Assembly: GCA_003956705.1 (NCBI GenBank)
Contig: QZCP01000556.1
Coordinates: forward strand, 186,001 to 250,000
DNA length: 64,000 nt
Reading direction: 5' to 3'
Origin: Brevipalpus yothersi
Taxonomy: Eukaryota > Arthropoda > Arachnida > Trombidiformes > Tenuipalpidae
Made by a program: the position numbers and the translations under genes. Numbering within the stretch: the first letter of the stretch is position 1; every line of letters starts with the position of its first letter. The notes beneath the pieces were generated by a model. That model ran no database searches. It worked only from the letters and a program-made list of their open reading frames with translations, and was not told the origin of the DNA. Shown one piece after another: positions 49,185-61,491 of this stretch.

Positions 49185-52105
49185 TCATCTATTCTTAAGA
49201 TCAAAAAAGAATTGAAAAACATAGCAATAAAAAGAAGAGATCATGAAAGAGCCTAACAGAAGCCAAACGGAATAGTTGGAATATGGCGCTGAACACTTAA
49301 TCACATCAATCTGTGGTTCCTTGGGTATTATGATTTTTATGGGCATTTCATCCTTGCATTTCATATCCTGTATGAAAAAAGAGAGCGTAAACAGATGTTA
49401 CAATTTTCGATAAAGAGAACAGAGGAAAATCTTACAGGACAAATTTCACTGCATTTTGGACAAATTATAGCTCCAATGTGCAACCAATCTTCAACAAAAC
49501 GTTGAATCCTGAGTTCTTGTTCTGGTCGATAACAAGTATAAGTTTGATTGGCAATAATCAAGTGAACTCTTCCATCTTTACACTCAAACTAGAAAAGTAG
49601 AGAGAAGGAAAAAAGCGATAATTTTTATGAAAAATTCCACAATGCTTGAGAAGATATTCTGTACACTCACCTGATAGCAACCTGAGCCCCAATGTTGCCA
49701 TGTCCTACTGTGGAAACAGTTACGCTCTTCCCATTTATTCTTGTGATTGAAGCATTTGGAATTTGGTCCATAATACTCTAGAGCAAAGTTTTTGTCAGGA
49801 GAAGGAGTGTTCTCTGGAAATGGACACTGAGATCCTCTAACAACAACGTCTTTCGCTCGCCAAGTGAATTCTTGAATATAAGGACAAAAATCAGCCAATC
49901 TGACAGATCCTCCATATGAACCTAGCTCGGAATTCGGAACACCTTTGATGAATTCGAAGTTTTGGAATTGATGGGGAAGTTCCTCGTCATATCGCTTAAG
50001 ATTGCACAGAGCCACAGCATCTCTATAGTCAGTACATTCAGTTTCTAATGGATCTTCTTTGACTTTTTCACAATAAGGATGAATGCTTTTTCTTCTCATC
50101 CTTTTTGAATCGATCCACTCTTTACAGCTTCTCATTGCGAAATCACAGCCCAAATTTTTTCCCCACCGAAGAGGTTGAGCCATATCGTAGTCAGGAGTGT
50201 ACCAACTGGATGTTGGAGGAAGTGAAAGAATTTTATCGTTAGTTAAGCAATCAATCGTTTTGAGGGAGAAAAAATTTTCATTACCCGGTATCTTCCAACA
50301 GAGCAAGGGTAAGACGAGAGTACACCGGGTTTTGTGTATGAGTACCTGTCATCGCTTCATTCTGAAAGAATTGGAGGAGAAACATTCAATTTATTTTAAT
50401 AAATTCACAAAATATTGACAAAAAAAGTTACCTCGAAAGCTCTCTTCTCCCAGTGAGTCAAAGCGGTCCCATCTTCTCCTTGATCTTCAAGCTCGGCGCC
50501 TTCCAACTCTGAGCAATTGAAATGCTTTCGAGCCTCCTCCTTTGAGATAGATAAATCAAGGGAAAAATCAATCCAATGAATCTTTCTTCATGAGCTTATC
50601 AAAACTTACAACGACTCGAGGAGTTACAAACATATGAACATTTTTGGTTATGTAGCCGGAACGCACCAGCCATTTGTCACGCTTGAATGTTTTGACGATC
50701 TTTTCGCTCCACTGAGGAATGTGCAATGTTTCATTTAGAGGAGGCTTACCATCTTTTTCTCGAGCTGTTAAAGGGTTGCCCTCCTTATCTCGGAAGTAGG
50801 CGTAAAGAGAGATGGAAAATCCGAGCGCATGAACAATCTCATGTTTAACCGTTGAAGAAAGAGTATCTAAGTCTTGACGCTTTGTGGATATAGATTTTGG
50901 ACAGAGATTTGCATGACCGGCGATAGGCCTAGGGTGTTTAAATGAGTAAGAAAAGTGGGATGAGCAAAATGAATTTTCACGTGAGTTTTATAGATGAAAA
51001 AATTACCTGTCATACTGAGATTCTTGTTGACAATGGGATGCATAAGCAACTGTTGCGCCTTTTTCACACCGTTCTGTTTGTAATGCAGAAACATATAATA
51101 CAAAATCTGCATTAAGAACTCCTTTTCCCGCTGGCTCAGTTGGATTCTCTCTACACTGTCGTCCCTTTGAATTACACACACGACAAACCTGGATCAAAAG
51201 AAAAAATGCAAACAAATTGAAATTGCTGATAGAAAGATCTTAAAAATTTTGTATTAATGATGATGAAATTGGATACATAGCGACAGTAAACTACATTCTT
51301 AGGGACATAATTTGAAAAAAAAACTGAATAGGATCAATGGAATTGATAAAAATCAACTTACATCTAGATGTTCTTTGGGCACTGTAACCTCCCCACAAGT
51401 AGTGACTGGTTCACATCGATCTATGCAGTGTTGATGGGCCTTAGCTGCTTGAGGATAGTATATTCTATTGTTTGGACACTTTCGACTTAATCGTACGGGA
51501 ACATTGAGAGGAGTAACATGGAGTGCTCGTTGCCAAAAGTCCAAAGCTTGAGGCAATATGGTATCCTGGAAGAAAATAGAAGAATAAATGGGAGGTTGGT
51601 CAAATATACCTTCAGAGGCATCACTAATCGGTGATTCTTTTCAAAGTAGGGCTCAAGATTATTTCAGAGAGAATCCTCGCAGGAGAAAACAACATTTCCA
51701 ACCATCGAACATTAAGCTGACATCCACAAGAGACTCACGACTAATAGACTAGAGGAGACTGACGGAAGGATAGAGAAAAATAACAAAACTAAATAATTAC
51801 ATTGATTATGGAGAATTTGTCTTGAGGTAGATTTTCCACACTTTTATCGTAGTATACACTAATTCGAAGGTTGTTTTGAGCACTTCTCCGAGCAATTACA
51901 TGATCTACCTCCAAATTGATGAAGCCAACCTAGATAAACAAGAAGATCGATTAGTCAAGGAAATAGAATGCAAAAAAAAAGAGAAACTCACTTCATCAAT
52001 TGTTGGTGGAACATGACTGCAAATGTGTGCTGATACTTTGATGTGAGCCCAAGTGATCACTAGGAATAGCGATAATCCATTTATCATAGGGAATGCATAT
52101 CTCAT
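49185..52105 (-). CDS. LMLN: Leishmanolysin-like (invadolysin) metallopeptidase, M8
   Basis: Ten minus-strand exons: 51992-52105, 51801-51929, 51362-51565, 51007-51188, 50610-50928, 50432-50539, 50285-50361, 49671-50205, 49436-49588, 49185-49367. All phases agree: about 667 residues, against about 655 in human LMLN. Signal peptide MRYAFPMINGLSLFLVITWA. Zinc site HEIVHALGF (H239, E240, H243), third ligand likely H345 in TALTHWEKR, then NEAMTGTHTQNPVYSRLTLA and LLEDTGWY, all hallmarks of animal invadolysins. Many paired cysteines in the C-terminal half. The last exon ends in a hydrophobic helix (SVWLLLGSFMISSFYCYVF), suggesting a membrane anchor or GPI signal. Known roles in flies are cell division, migration and lipid droplets; not shown here. 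No catalytic residue is missing. The short frames seen per exon can mislead into calling many small genes. Confidence 0.95.
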
Positions 52106-53950
52106 TTTCAGGTGAATTGATTAATCAGCCGAAAGAATGAGAGAGACAGACAGACAGACACACACAGACAGAAAGACTAGATGATGATGGGAAAAGAGCT
52201 CAATTCCACCTTGAAAGAACAATCATTCAGAACAATATTTTTTTTCTCTCTCTCCTCAGATAGTGGAGAAGAAGAAATGAGTATCAGATTGATTTGTAAT
52301 ACTAAATTTATGGAATAATATATTATTTTCACCATCAATCATATCACTTGAGTGATAGGAAGAGAAAGAAAATTGAATCAAAATATTCGATCAATTATGT
52401 CATAAATGATCTAGAATAAACTCTATTTCACTAGAACAGATTTTTGACCACCAAAGCTGAGTGTATGGTAGACGAAGCATGGAAATATATATCAAAACAA
52501 TGGTAATAGATGTTGACACTAACATGTACCAAAGAGATCTGTGTGATCTAGCACATCATATATATATATGTATATGATTTAACAATGGTGAATCGATGTT
52601 GTAAAATGAATCGAATGAATGATGTTGAAAGAGAGAAGTATCAATCTCGAAACTCTCCCTCTGTTACATACAGAAAGATTTGGGTTTGGTTTGGTTGAAC
52701 GGAAAAAAGGATCATAATTTAATCATCATCACCATCATACACATAAAACAATATACATATACACGGAGGGGGAGATGATTGAACAAACACTATTGGCTAC
52801 ATGATTCATCGAAATCAGATGAATATATATTACTCATATTAAGTGTACAATAAGAAATGAATACTGATCAATTGGGTTTTGTTGTTACCCCAACATGAAT
52901 GTTGGGACATCCTGCAAACAAACTCACAACACAGAAGCAGTAGCAAGAGAGCAACATTTTGAACATTTTCCCTTTAAGCTTGCCAAGCGTAACTGGACGA
53001 GGGCAATATACTCTCAAGTGATGTTAATTTGAATCATTTTTCTTGGATCATTTGGGAAGATATTTGTAGTGAAGAGGAATTAACAATTTTTGGAAGGGTT
53101 CACAATCATTATTCAACATGCTTTGTTAACAAATTTTTTTTGCCCTTGAACTTGGTGTAAGTAGGGTAAGAATTCGGGATTTTTACCATGTTTTTTTGGT
53201 TTTTTTCGCGGTTACCGGTAATTTTTCATGGAAGAATAGTTTGAGATGTGCATCGATTTTTGATTTAAGATTTTTTTGGATATAATTTGGAGAAAATAAC
53301 TTTTCTACTCACAGCTTTTTAATCAGCTCCGATAGTGAGTGGCAGGATTGAGAATGTGAGAGAGATGGAAAAATTGAAGAATGCTTGACGATTTATTTTC
53401 TCTGATCATTTTCGAGCTATGAGGAAAAGTGTGAAATTTGCTTCCACTATCGAATAATTTCAATATTTAGCAGTGAGACATCCAATTGAACGATAGGAGA
53501 GAGGTTTTCGATAGGAGGAAGCTGATACAACGGAAGTCGTAAGCCTAAATGTTGAAAGAGATTAGATCATGTCTTATTTCTGGGAGGAAGTATGAATAAG
53601 TAGTTCATAGGTGTTCAATCAGATCTGGAACTCTTTTCATTTTCTCCTTTTAGATTTAGCAAACTCTGAATGGTATTTGTTAGATAATGGAACTTTCAAC
53701 TCGCCGTTGTGGTTAGTATTTTCTCTCACAAAATTTATGAGAAGTTCGTTCCTATGACCATAAGACCGACCCATCATATGTGTGTACTTGAGACACTTCG
53801 ACTCATTTGAATAAACGAGAATCAAACAATGAAAAGTTATTTTCATGAGATCATATTTTTTTATTTCCACTCGAAAACCCGATCTTTTTTGTTTTCTCAA
53901 TTTTTGGCTAGAATATATAATTTTGTTTCTATCTTGATGGAGAAAAAGAT
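52106..53950. other. Intergenic, leishmanolysin to Ser/Thr-rich secreted gene
   Basis: Leishmanolysin promoter and leader on one side, 3' flank of the next minus-strand gene on the other. Short CAGA/CACA tract at 52145-52170, TATATATATATG near 52560. The 87-codon minus frame at 53637-53900 is not recognised and looks like chance. No RNA gene seen. Confidence 0.5.
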
Positions 53951-54805
53951 TTACTTATTCTTCGCTTTCACAGCTTTAGCACACCTTCTGATCCAAAAAT
54001 CTGGATTAGCAGCGATTCCAAAAACCCTTGCTTCACAGGCTGCATTATACCGTGCAAAAAGATCGGCTACTTGAAGTAGTCGATAGGCTCGATCACAAGA
54101 TGAGAATCCAGTTGGTGGGCCAGTGATGGAAGATGATGTCGATCGATCAATGATAACAGAATTTTGGGCAGAATCCATCGTACTATTGGGTTGAGCCACA
54201 GCATTTAGTGCAACCGGTGCAGGAGATGTTGATGTCGGTGTATTAATAGTTGTTGTATCGTTGGACATTGGGCTAGAAGAGTTTAATGAACTGGACTGAG
54301 GACTTGAAACTGCATCAAGAGCCTTGCCAGGAGAGGAGGAGGTGGAAGGTGATGATGATGTGGGTGAAGATACTGTTAATGATGCTGGAGATGATGATGT
54401 TGAATTAGTTGTCGTGGGCTCAGCTGCCATGGCCATAAGAACAAGATTGGGCAAAAGTTTTGGTGAACTCTTCGGTGGGCTTGGAGTCGAAATATTGGCA
54501 AGTATCGATTGTAATTGTTTTTGCCGAAGATCTCGATACTTTTGAATCGCTGCATTCTGCTGGGCTTGACTACAATTTCGATTTCCATAGGATCTCAAAC
54601 ATGATGGATCCACTCGACCATTGTCTTCTTTTTCTTCATCACGTTCTCTCTCCTCATCATCTGTAAAATGAAGAGAATATAAGCCCACGTTGCTTGGAAA
54701 ACTTTCAAAATGCATCACGATTTCATTGTAGAACTCACCTTCACATTGAACAAAATTTGCTGTGAACAATAAAAAAGCTAACAATGTCCAGAAGATTTTC
54801 ATCAT
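53951..54805 (-). CDS. Ser/Thr-rich secreted protein, mucin-like, unrecognised
   Basis: Single open frame of 284 residues on the minus strand. The signal peptide is clear (IFWTLLAFLLFTANFVQC). A perfect 78-nt GTGAGT...TTTTACAG intron (54661-54738) sits in frame early in the gene, so the spliced form is 258 residues, joining CE to DDEERERDEEKE. I favour the spliced form because the intron part is hydrophobic, unlike its surroundings. Then follow a cysteine pair (SCLRSYGNRNC), a long Ser/Thr/Pro tract with NST, NIS and NDT glycosylation sites, and a C-terminal block with three cysteines (SSCDRAYRLLQVADLF; AACEARVFGIA; RRCAKAVKAKNK). This cysteine-rich C-terminus looks folded and is probably the functional part. 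Family unknown. Neighbour VPS26 is divergent. Confidence 0.75.
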   Translation of the reverse strand: MMKIFWTLLAFLLFTANFVQCEGEFYNEIVMHFESFPSNVGLYSLHFTDDEERERDEEKEDNGRVDPSCLRSYGNRNCSQAQQNAAIQKYRDLRQKQLQSILANISTPSPPKSSPKLLPNLVLMAMAAEPTTTNSTSSSPASLTVSSPTSSSPSTSSSPGKALDAVSSPQSSSLNSSSPMSNDTTTINTPTSTSPAPVALNAVAQPNSTMDSAQNSVIIDRSTSSSITGPPTGFSSCDRAYRLLQVADLFARYNAACEARVFGIAANPDFWIRRCAKAVKAKNK

Positions 54806-55923
54806 TATCGTTCTAATCTTCTTCTCACGTTAGACATGTACTGAATAGATTTGTGGAATAGTCTCATGGCAATAGTCTACCAGTCGAGCCATTAAATAGC
54901 TGATGTTTTTTCCTCGGATTGATAATTTTTCTCTCTTTTTCTCTTGGGCTGTGTGTCTAATTGAATGGAATTGTCATGGAATACATTTTGTTTCTCTAAA
55001 TAAAAAATAACAAGTATATTACCTAGTAGAAATGCTAAGAGAATTCACTCATTCTATGAGACGATGACGAATTGCTAACACAATTGCGAAGGCATTTCCT
55101 CTCATTTCTCTCTACTTATAATCAACTGATGATGATATTTTCTTCCACTAGATTGATTATTCTACCACATGTATTGGCTAAAATTAGCTCATCAGTTCGA
55201 TTAGCTCATCACGTAGATGAAAAAATTATCAGCTCAAATTTTTTCTGCAAATTTTACCAAGGAGAATATCTACACGATTGTCCTTCAAGCTCGAATTGAG
55301 ACCATTTCCGTTCAAGGGGACTCTAATTTCAGAGCTGATTCATCTCGAAAACTTGCAAAATTCTGTCATGATTACTTCTATTTACTCATTTTCCTCCAAT
55401 CATCAGGTAATTTTTCATCAAATTGCAAAAACACCAAAACAATTGAGAAGGAAAAGTATCACCAATTACGTAATCATCATCGCCATTATCTATTCAATTG
55501 AAAAATTTTCAACTTTTCGAAGCCACTTTCCAACTATCGATAAATTTTTCATATCTTAAAATTTTGAAAAATCTTCCTCTCTCCGTCTCTTTCTCTTCCA
55601 AATGATTCATCTTTGCTCATGATAAAATCATATCCATGTAAAAAATATGCTGTCCAGAATTCCTATGGTGTAGCTCAGATACATCACAGCATCTTTACAG
55701 CTCCACCAATATACATACATTGGCAAAGAGAGAGAGAAAAAGAAAGAGAAGAAGAGAGAGAGAGAAAGAGAGAGACTCTCCTCTTGCGGAGAGGTTTATG
55801 TTTGATAATGTTTTGATGAATGATTTGAAAGAGAGAGAGAGAGGAACATATATATTTTGAAGAGAGAAGGTTAATTGATTTTATTGCCTTCAATTATCAT
55901 TTTTCAGTGATCAATTTATCGAC
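54806..55923. other. Divergent region, Ser/Thr-rich gene and VPS26
   Basis: Holds both promoters and the VPS26 leader. GA-rich runs at 55726-55774 and 55831-55842. Frames at 55072-55559 overlap in several frames and look like chance. Confidence 0.45.
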
Positions 55924-57614
55924 ATGGTGACCGTAAGTAATTGTCTGTGTGTGATTATATTTCTATCATTTAGTTTTATTTATTGTATACACACATTAAA
56001 TTTGGAAGCAGTTTCATTTTGTGTGCAATAATAACAATGATTTTCTATGTCTATGATTTGGATAGAATGTCCCCTTTAAATTTTGCCTCTTTAACGTTTC
56101 AAGTTTATTAACGCCTCTCTCTCTCTTTCTATTGATTCGGAAAATTGATTGTTGTCTTTAACACCACATGCCTTATTTTTCTCCTTTCTTATTGTCACCT
56201 GTATTGATGTATGTATTTGGTTGGATTGATCATGGTTAATCATTCATTTCCAATGACACCATGGAACCACTCAGAGTTTGTTCTTCAGACCGGGCGCCGA
56301 TATTGACATTCTGTTGGATGGTCAAGATAATCGAAAGCTTGCCGAAATTAAATCAGAAGATGGCCGTAAAGACAAATATCATTTGTATTATGATGGAGAG
56401 ACAGTCTCTGGAAAGGTGATTATCATTTTCATATGTTACTAGTGAATACAATTTCAAATGTTTACTTTCATTCTCCAATCATACAGGTTAGCATTACACT
56501 CAAAAAGCCCGGCTCAAAGCTGGAGCATCAAGGAATTAAAGTTGAATTTATTGGTGAAATAGAGTTGTATCAAGATCGTGGCAATCATCATGAATTCACT
56601 TCACTTGTCCGAGAACTTGCACCGCCCGGTGAATTGACAACAAGCACGAGTTTCTCGTTTGAATTTCTCAATGTTGAAAAGCCATATGAATCATACACCG
56701 GTACCAATGTACGCTTGAGGTTAGTGTTTTTGGAGCTTTTGATTGATGAACATCATCATTTACTGATTGAATCCATTGTTTCAGATATTTTGTAAGAGTA
56801 ACAGTTGGACGAAGAATAGCTGACCTTATCAAAGAAATGGATATAATTGTTCACAGTCTTGCCTCATATCCAGAGATGAATTCGCCTATTAAAATGGAAG
56901 TCGGTATTGAGGAGTGTCTCCATATAGAGTTTGAGTATAACAAATCTAGGTGAGATATCAGACAGTAACCTGGTAAATATCATTCTTACCTCTCTTCTTC
57001 TTCTCTCTTCGCTCTCTTCTTGTTCATCTATCAGGTACCACTTACAAGATGTTATTGTAGGCAAAATATATTTTTTGCTAGTTAGAATCAAAATCAAGCA
57101 TATGGAGATTGCAATTATCAAAAAAGAGAGTACAGGTATTGGACAAAATACTTTCAATGAAAATGAAACAATCGCTAAATATGAGATCATGGATGGAGCT
57201 CCAGTGCGTGGTGAATCGATTCCGTTACGTGTGTTTCTCGCAGGCTATGAGTTAACACCAACAATGCGAGATATCAATAAAAAATTTTCTGTTCGTTACT
57301 ACCTCAATCTTGTATTGGTTGATGAAGAGGACAGAAGATATTTCAAGCAGCAAGAAATTGTTCTATGGCGGAAAGCAGAGAAAATTCGAAAACCTATCTC
57401 TTCACACAGTGTTGAAAAAGTGCCGGCACCACTGCCGCAACAGCCATCACCACCTCCAGTCTCCAATTCACAAACAATCAAAACTGAGTCGGTAAAAACT
57501 GAGATGGAAGAAGAGGAACCAGTGAAACCAGCGAATCCAGTGAATCCAGTGAAAACTGAACCAATTGAAGATGATGATCCGATGAAAACAATCAAAAGTG
57601 AGCCAACAAATTGA
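55924..57614 (+). CDS. VPS26: VPS26, retromer core subunit
   Basis: Five exons: 55924-55932, 56275-56415, 56487-56719, 56785-56949, 57035-57614; phases agree, 375 residues. The first exon holds just three codons (MVT) before GTAAGT and joins SLFFRPGADIDILLDG. Family blocks: YDGETVSGKV, LEHQGIKVEFIGEIELY, GNHHEFTSLVREL, VEKPYESYTG, KMEVGIEECLHIEFEYNKS, DVIVGKIYFLLVRIKIKHME, IAKYEIMDGAPVRGESIP, TPTMRDINKKFSVRYYLNL, EEDRRYFKQQEIVLWRK. Animal VPS26A/B are about 327-336 residues; here a Pro/Glu-rich tail is added. With VPS35 and VPS29 it forms retromer, which sorts cargo from endosomes to the Golgi or plasma membrane. The GNHHEF, KHMEI and APVRGES segments favour VPS26B-like. The tail holds four psi-K-x-E motifs (K332, K337, K356, K370). 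Confidence 0.95.
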
Positions 57615-58272
57615 GACAAAAAAAATTTTGAGGAATATTTTCTACCTCTAGAATGGCTTTTTGACAACTTTATAGCCATTTTATCATTCCAAGAGAGAGC
57701 TTTGTTGTTCGTTTGTGGAACTCAAAGTGATCTGTAATTATGGTGACAATTTTAGTCACAATAAGTAGAAAATAACAATCTATTGCTTCATGTACATACT
57801 CATTTGAGCACCTTTTAAAATGTAATGCTCCAAAGAGCAAATGAAATATGATCAAAAGTCTCTCAATCTAAGGTTCAAATTGATTGAATAGAGTATGAAA
57901 ATGTTTCATTCATTCCAAAAATGTCGACTTGTTAGTGTCAATTATTCTAATCTTCTCTATTAATCATAAAAAATGAGAGCAATATTTGTATTATCATGAG
58001 ATTGAAAAAAGAAAATTTTCCCTTTTTACCTTAAAACTTTGAAACAAACCTTCGTCATAATTTGAAAATTATTTAAATTTCCTAGAGACATTAATTAGAT
58101 TGTACATTATAAATGCCCCAGGACAGGTAAATTCAAATATTTCCATCAAGATACATGAGTTATTCAGAGCATGTTCGAAATGTGAGTCCAATCGACAAAA
58201 GCTCTGAGGTTCTTTAGTCCTTCGAATGATTTAATCCGTGATACAGTTACCAGAGTTAATTTTGTGTGAAAT
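57615..58272. other. Intergenic, VPS26 to CIB2
   Basis: VPS26 3' UTR and CIB2 promoter and leader. AT-rich, with no frame or RNA gene I can support. Confidence 0.5.
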
Positions 58273-59409
58273 ATGGGAAACAAAGTGATAACATTTACTG
58301 ATGAGCAATTGGATGATTATCAGGTTAGTAAAATTGGAGAAATTGAAGATTTTCTCACACTGAATAGGATCTAAAGCCAGGCAACCATCCATATTGGGTG
58401 TTACCGATATTCTTCCTATGTGAATGAATAATTGATCAATGATGCCTTCACCTGCACTAACTCTGTCTTCAAGACTGATTTTTGAGAAAAAATGCCTGAA
58501 GTATACATTATCATCACTGATTTTTTGTGAAAATTTTTTTAGGACTGTACATTTTTCACTCGTAAGGAGATCCTAAAGTAAGTTGCCATTGTCCATAATT
58601 TTTGCATCGTAGTTCTGATAAATTGATTCTATTCTCAGTATTTTCAAGCGATATCGTGAATTAGATCCCAAGCTGGTTCCTCAAACGATGACAGGCGATG
58701 AGGCTCATACATTTGCTTTACCTATGGATCGATTTGAAAAGATGCCTGAATTAAAGGTACTATAAGGTGTATTAGCAAACTTTCTGATTTTGAAATAGTA
58801 GTTCAACATTGTTACATTAATCGAATATTCGAGTCTGCTTTCACCTGTTCATATCAATTTTTAGGGTGTTGAAGGATTAAGTTTGATAGACTTGATAGAT
58901 TTGCTCTTGTCTTCACAGGAAAATCCTTTCAGAGCACGGATTTGTAAAGTTTTTTCCCACGATAACTCTGGTAACATGACTTTTGACGATTTTCTAGATA
59001 TGCTCTCGGTTTTCAGTGAAAGTGCTCCTCGAGATGTCAAAGTTTATTATGCCTTCAAAATATACGGTAATTTCCTGATCAGTTCTGAATGAATCTTCAG
59101 AAAAGGATGTTGATTATTTTCTTCTCATTAAAGATTATGATGAGGATCGCTTCATTACTGGTAAAGATATCGAGCAGACCTGTATTGCCTTGACGAAGAG
59201 CGAACTTTCACCGGAAGAGATTGCAGTTGTTCGAGAGAAAGTGCTGGAAGAAACAGACAATGACCGTGATGATCGAATATCTTTCGCTGAATTTCAACAT
59301 GTTATAGCAAGAGCTCCAGATTTTTTAAGGTAAATGTCTGTTGAAAACAATTGAATGAATGAAAATGAATATTGTTTCTTTTTTCAGCACATTCCACGTT
59401 CGAATCTGA
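58273..59409 (+). CDS. CIB2: Calcium and integrin-binding protein, CIB2-like
   Basis: Six exons: 58273-58323, 58543-58577, 58639-58756, 58919-59066, 59134-59329, 59388-59409; phases agree, 189 residues (human CIB2 is 187). N-terminus MGNKVITFTDEQLDDYQDC has the myristoylation start (MG) and matches CIB2/CIB3 closely. Then MPELKENPFRARICKVFS, GNMTFDDFLDMLSVFSESAP, EF-hand 3 DYDEDRFITGKDIE, EF-hand 4 DNDRDDRISFAEF, and the C-terminus APDFLSTFHVRI, identical in style to CIB2. EF-hand 1 is degenerate, as in the family. Fly Cib2 works in phototransduction and vertebrate CIB2 partners TMC channels in hair cells; both are family knowledge. The microexon of 35 nt (58543-58577) is supported by phase and motif continuity. 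Confidence 0.95.
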
Positions 59410-60492
59410 AACTCACGAGCCACAGTAAATGAATATTATCATTGTTTGAAGTTAGGATCTTGAGCTTGGAACTGTTCTTCGTAAAGGGATTACTTGGATT
59501 ACTTTTCAAATTGGCTCGAATGGCTTTTATACCATGTTTTATCTTTGATTATCTTGGGCAAGTTCGATGATGTCGCTTGCAGAACTTTTACAGAGGTCCC
59601 GCTGGTAGCACACAAACTCCTAAAGTTGAATTTATTGAATTAGTTGCCATTTTCCAATGAATGCTCGTCAACAAAATATTCATATAAACACACACAATCA
59701 CTGTCAGGACGGGAATATCTTACTTCTCTCTTGGCGATGAATTTTTCTAGTTTTAAGATGAAAATTTCCGTAAGAAAAGCTTATCAAAAAAGTGGTCCAA
59801 AAAATTTTTTGACCAACAGTGAAGTATAGTCAGCGATTGATATCCCGAAAAAAGGGTTGTTTAGCCAAGGGTTGGAAGATTGATAAGGGGGAAGCGAGCG
59901 AGAGTGACTCGTTCTCTAGTCCAACATTCGAATAATCGCAAGATCATCATCATAAATTGTGTGAGCTATTGATCAACGGTAACTGTCAAGCGTTTTTATA
60001 TCTTTTTTCACACACATCTTCGGGATCCAGTGTTCCATATTTTTTTTCACACACATCTTTTTTTGTGGTCGATCGAGTTGCCACTGTGTTAGAGGGTTTG
60101 TTGTTGTACTTCGAATCTACCTAGGTATTCCTCAGTCCACCAGTCTATCGATGTGTTAGTGTCATATTGTATGGATCGTAAATAATATCAAGCTACATTC
60201 AAGTGTTCTCGGTGGGTTCACTTGTAAGTGGTATCCAATTTTTTTTCTAACAAGAAAAAATTTTATCATTACGTACATATGTACATAATTCCATTGAGAG
60301 GATTCTTCGTAAGAATATCTGATGTATTCATACAAATCCACCGTGATGGATAGATATTACGCCCATGAAGATGATTCGTTGTCCAAAATTTCATCCGCAT
60401 CTTGAATCAAAAATCTAAATTCGTAAAATGAATACAAGATTTGCATAATTCTGAACCAATTAGATTTAAATTAAATTTAAGTTTATAGAAAC
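59410..60492. other. Intergenic after CIB2
   Basis: CIB2 3' UTR, then AT-rich sequence. A GTAAGTGG donor-like site near 60225 could end a leader exon of a downstream gene. No frame is supported. Confidence 0.4.
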
Positions 60493-61278
60493 ATGATATT
60501 TCTAGACAATCTTCAATTTTACATTTATCGTTTACTCAGAGCTGATGATTTTCTATTTTTATCCATTGATTCCTGGCTCAAATCACCAAAGTTTTGGCTA
60601 AAATTAACCTTATCTTGTTTTTTCTGGGCTATACAGCTTACCTGTCTTCTCTCTGAATGGAGAGAAAAATTGGCTAAACGAGCACAAATTGTGTGTATAT
60701 CAATTGATGATCAGAAATCATTCTGACAATAGCTCAATTTTTCCTATGAATTGCCAGATGAGAAGAAGAAAAAGGACAAAATCAGCGAGAATTGTCGATT
60801 AAAATGGGTATATAAAGGCCAGATTTTTCCAATGGAAGTTATCCAGTTCGCCTTCTGCCTACCAATAGAGAGGAAGGATGAATCTCTTGTGGTCAGCAAG
60901 CCTCTTTTTCAGCCTATTTCTAATAGGTTTGGCCAATTTTGCTCAACAGTCAAAATATGTGATCACTGTTCCAAAGTTATCAGCCCAAAGGACAGTAAAA
61001 TCTATTTGGTACCTGTGACCGGCAGATTTTCGATTCCATCCAGTGACCGATATGTGAAAGTTTTACATATCGGCGATGCAATGTATGGATCACACAAAAA
61101 TAAGTTGCATTTATGTATTTCTTCACGAGTTTCATGCTATTGTTGATGGCATCCCGAACTGGTGGACATCCGTGTTCCTCCGAAATTCATTGAGTTGAAG
61201 ATAGAAAATTGGTGGCTTATACGTACTCGGATTTTCCAGTTGCCCGGAAGTATGCATGGAGGGTATCGACTGAGACCT
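60493..61278 (+). pseudogene. Unrecognised coding-like region with stops, possibly a broken gene
   Basis: Two blocks read like protein. Block 1 (60493-60726) has a hydrophobic helix (FWLKLTLSCFFWAIQLTCLL) then charged EWREKLAKRAQIV. Block 2 (60751-61146, after a GCCAG acceptor-like site at 60755-60759) has KWVYKGQIFPMEVIQFAFC, a CxxC pair (ICDHCSKVISPKDSK) and RYVKVLHIGDAMYGSHKNKL. It hits TGA at 61144-61146, but the same frame continues coherently (WHPELVDIRVPPKFIELKIE, then QLPGSMHGGYRLRPLTE) to a TGA near 61276. I do not recognise the family. A gene broken by a stop, a mis-joined exon, or a sequencing change at one base could explain it. Confidence 0.35.
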
Positions 61279-61453
61279 TTAACTGAGTGATAGTAGTTTG
61301 AGTAAAGGAAATCGGGAAAATGGAGAGAGAGAGAGAGTAAAAATGAACAAATGACTCAAGCCAAGTGTGATATTTGGTTATGGCTTGGAAATGGTTGACG
61401 AATAGATAATCATGAAGGTCAAGTGAAGGAGAATCAAGACAATTTTTGGCCAC

Positions 61454-61491
61454 TATTTAAAGCCAATACACCACTTGAGGACAATTCAGTT
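61454..61491 (+). promoter_or_regulatory. Candidate TATA box and initiator of the Gly/Ala/Lys-rich gene
   Basis: TATTTAAA at 61454-61461 and TCAGTT (arthropod-type initiator) at 61486-61491, 34 nt apart, about 210 nt before the ATG. A strong focused promoter would suit a highly expressed structural or secreted product (inference). Confidence 0.45.

Noticed and set aside
61144..61146. In-frame TGA considered as a selenocysteine codon
   Set aside because: The family is unknown, no redox Cys-to-Sec context is established and no SECIS-like hairpin was seen downstream.
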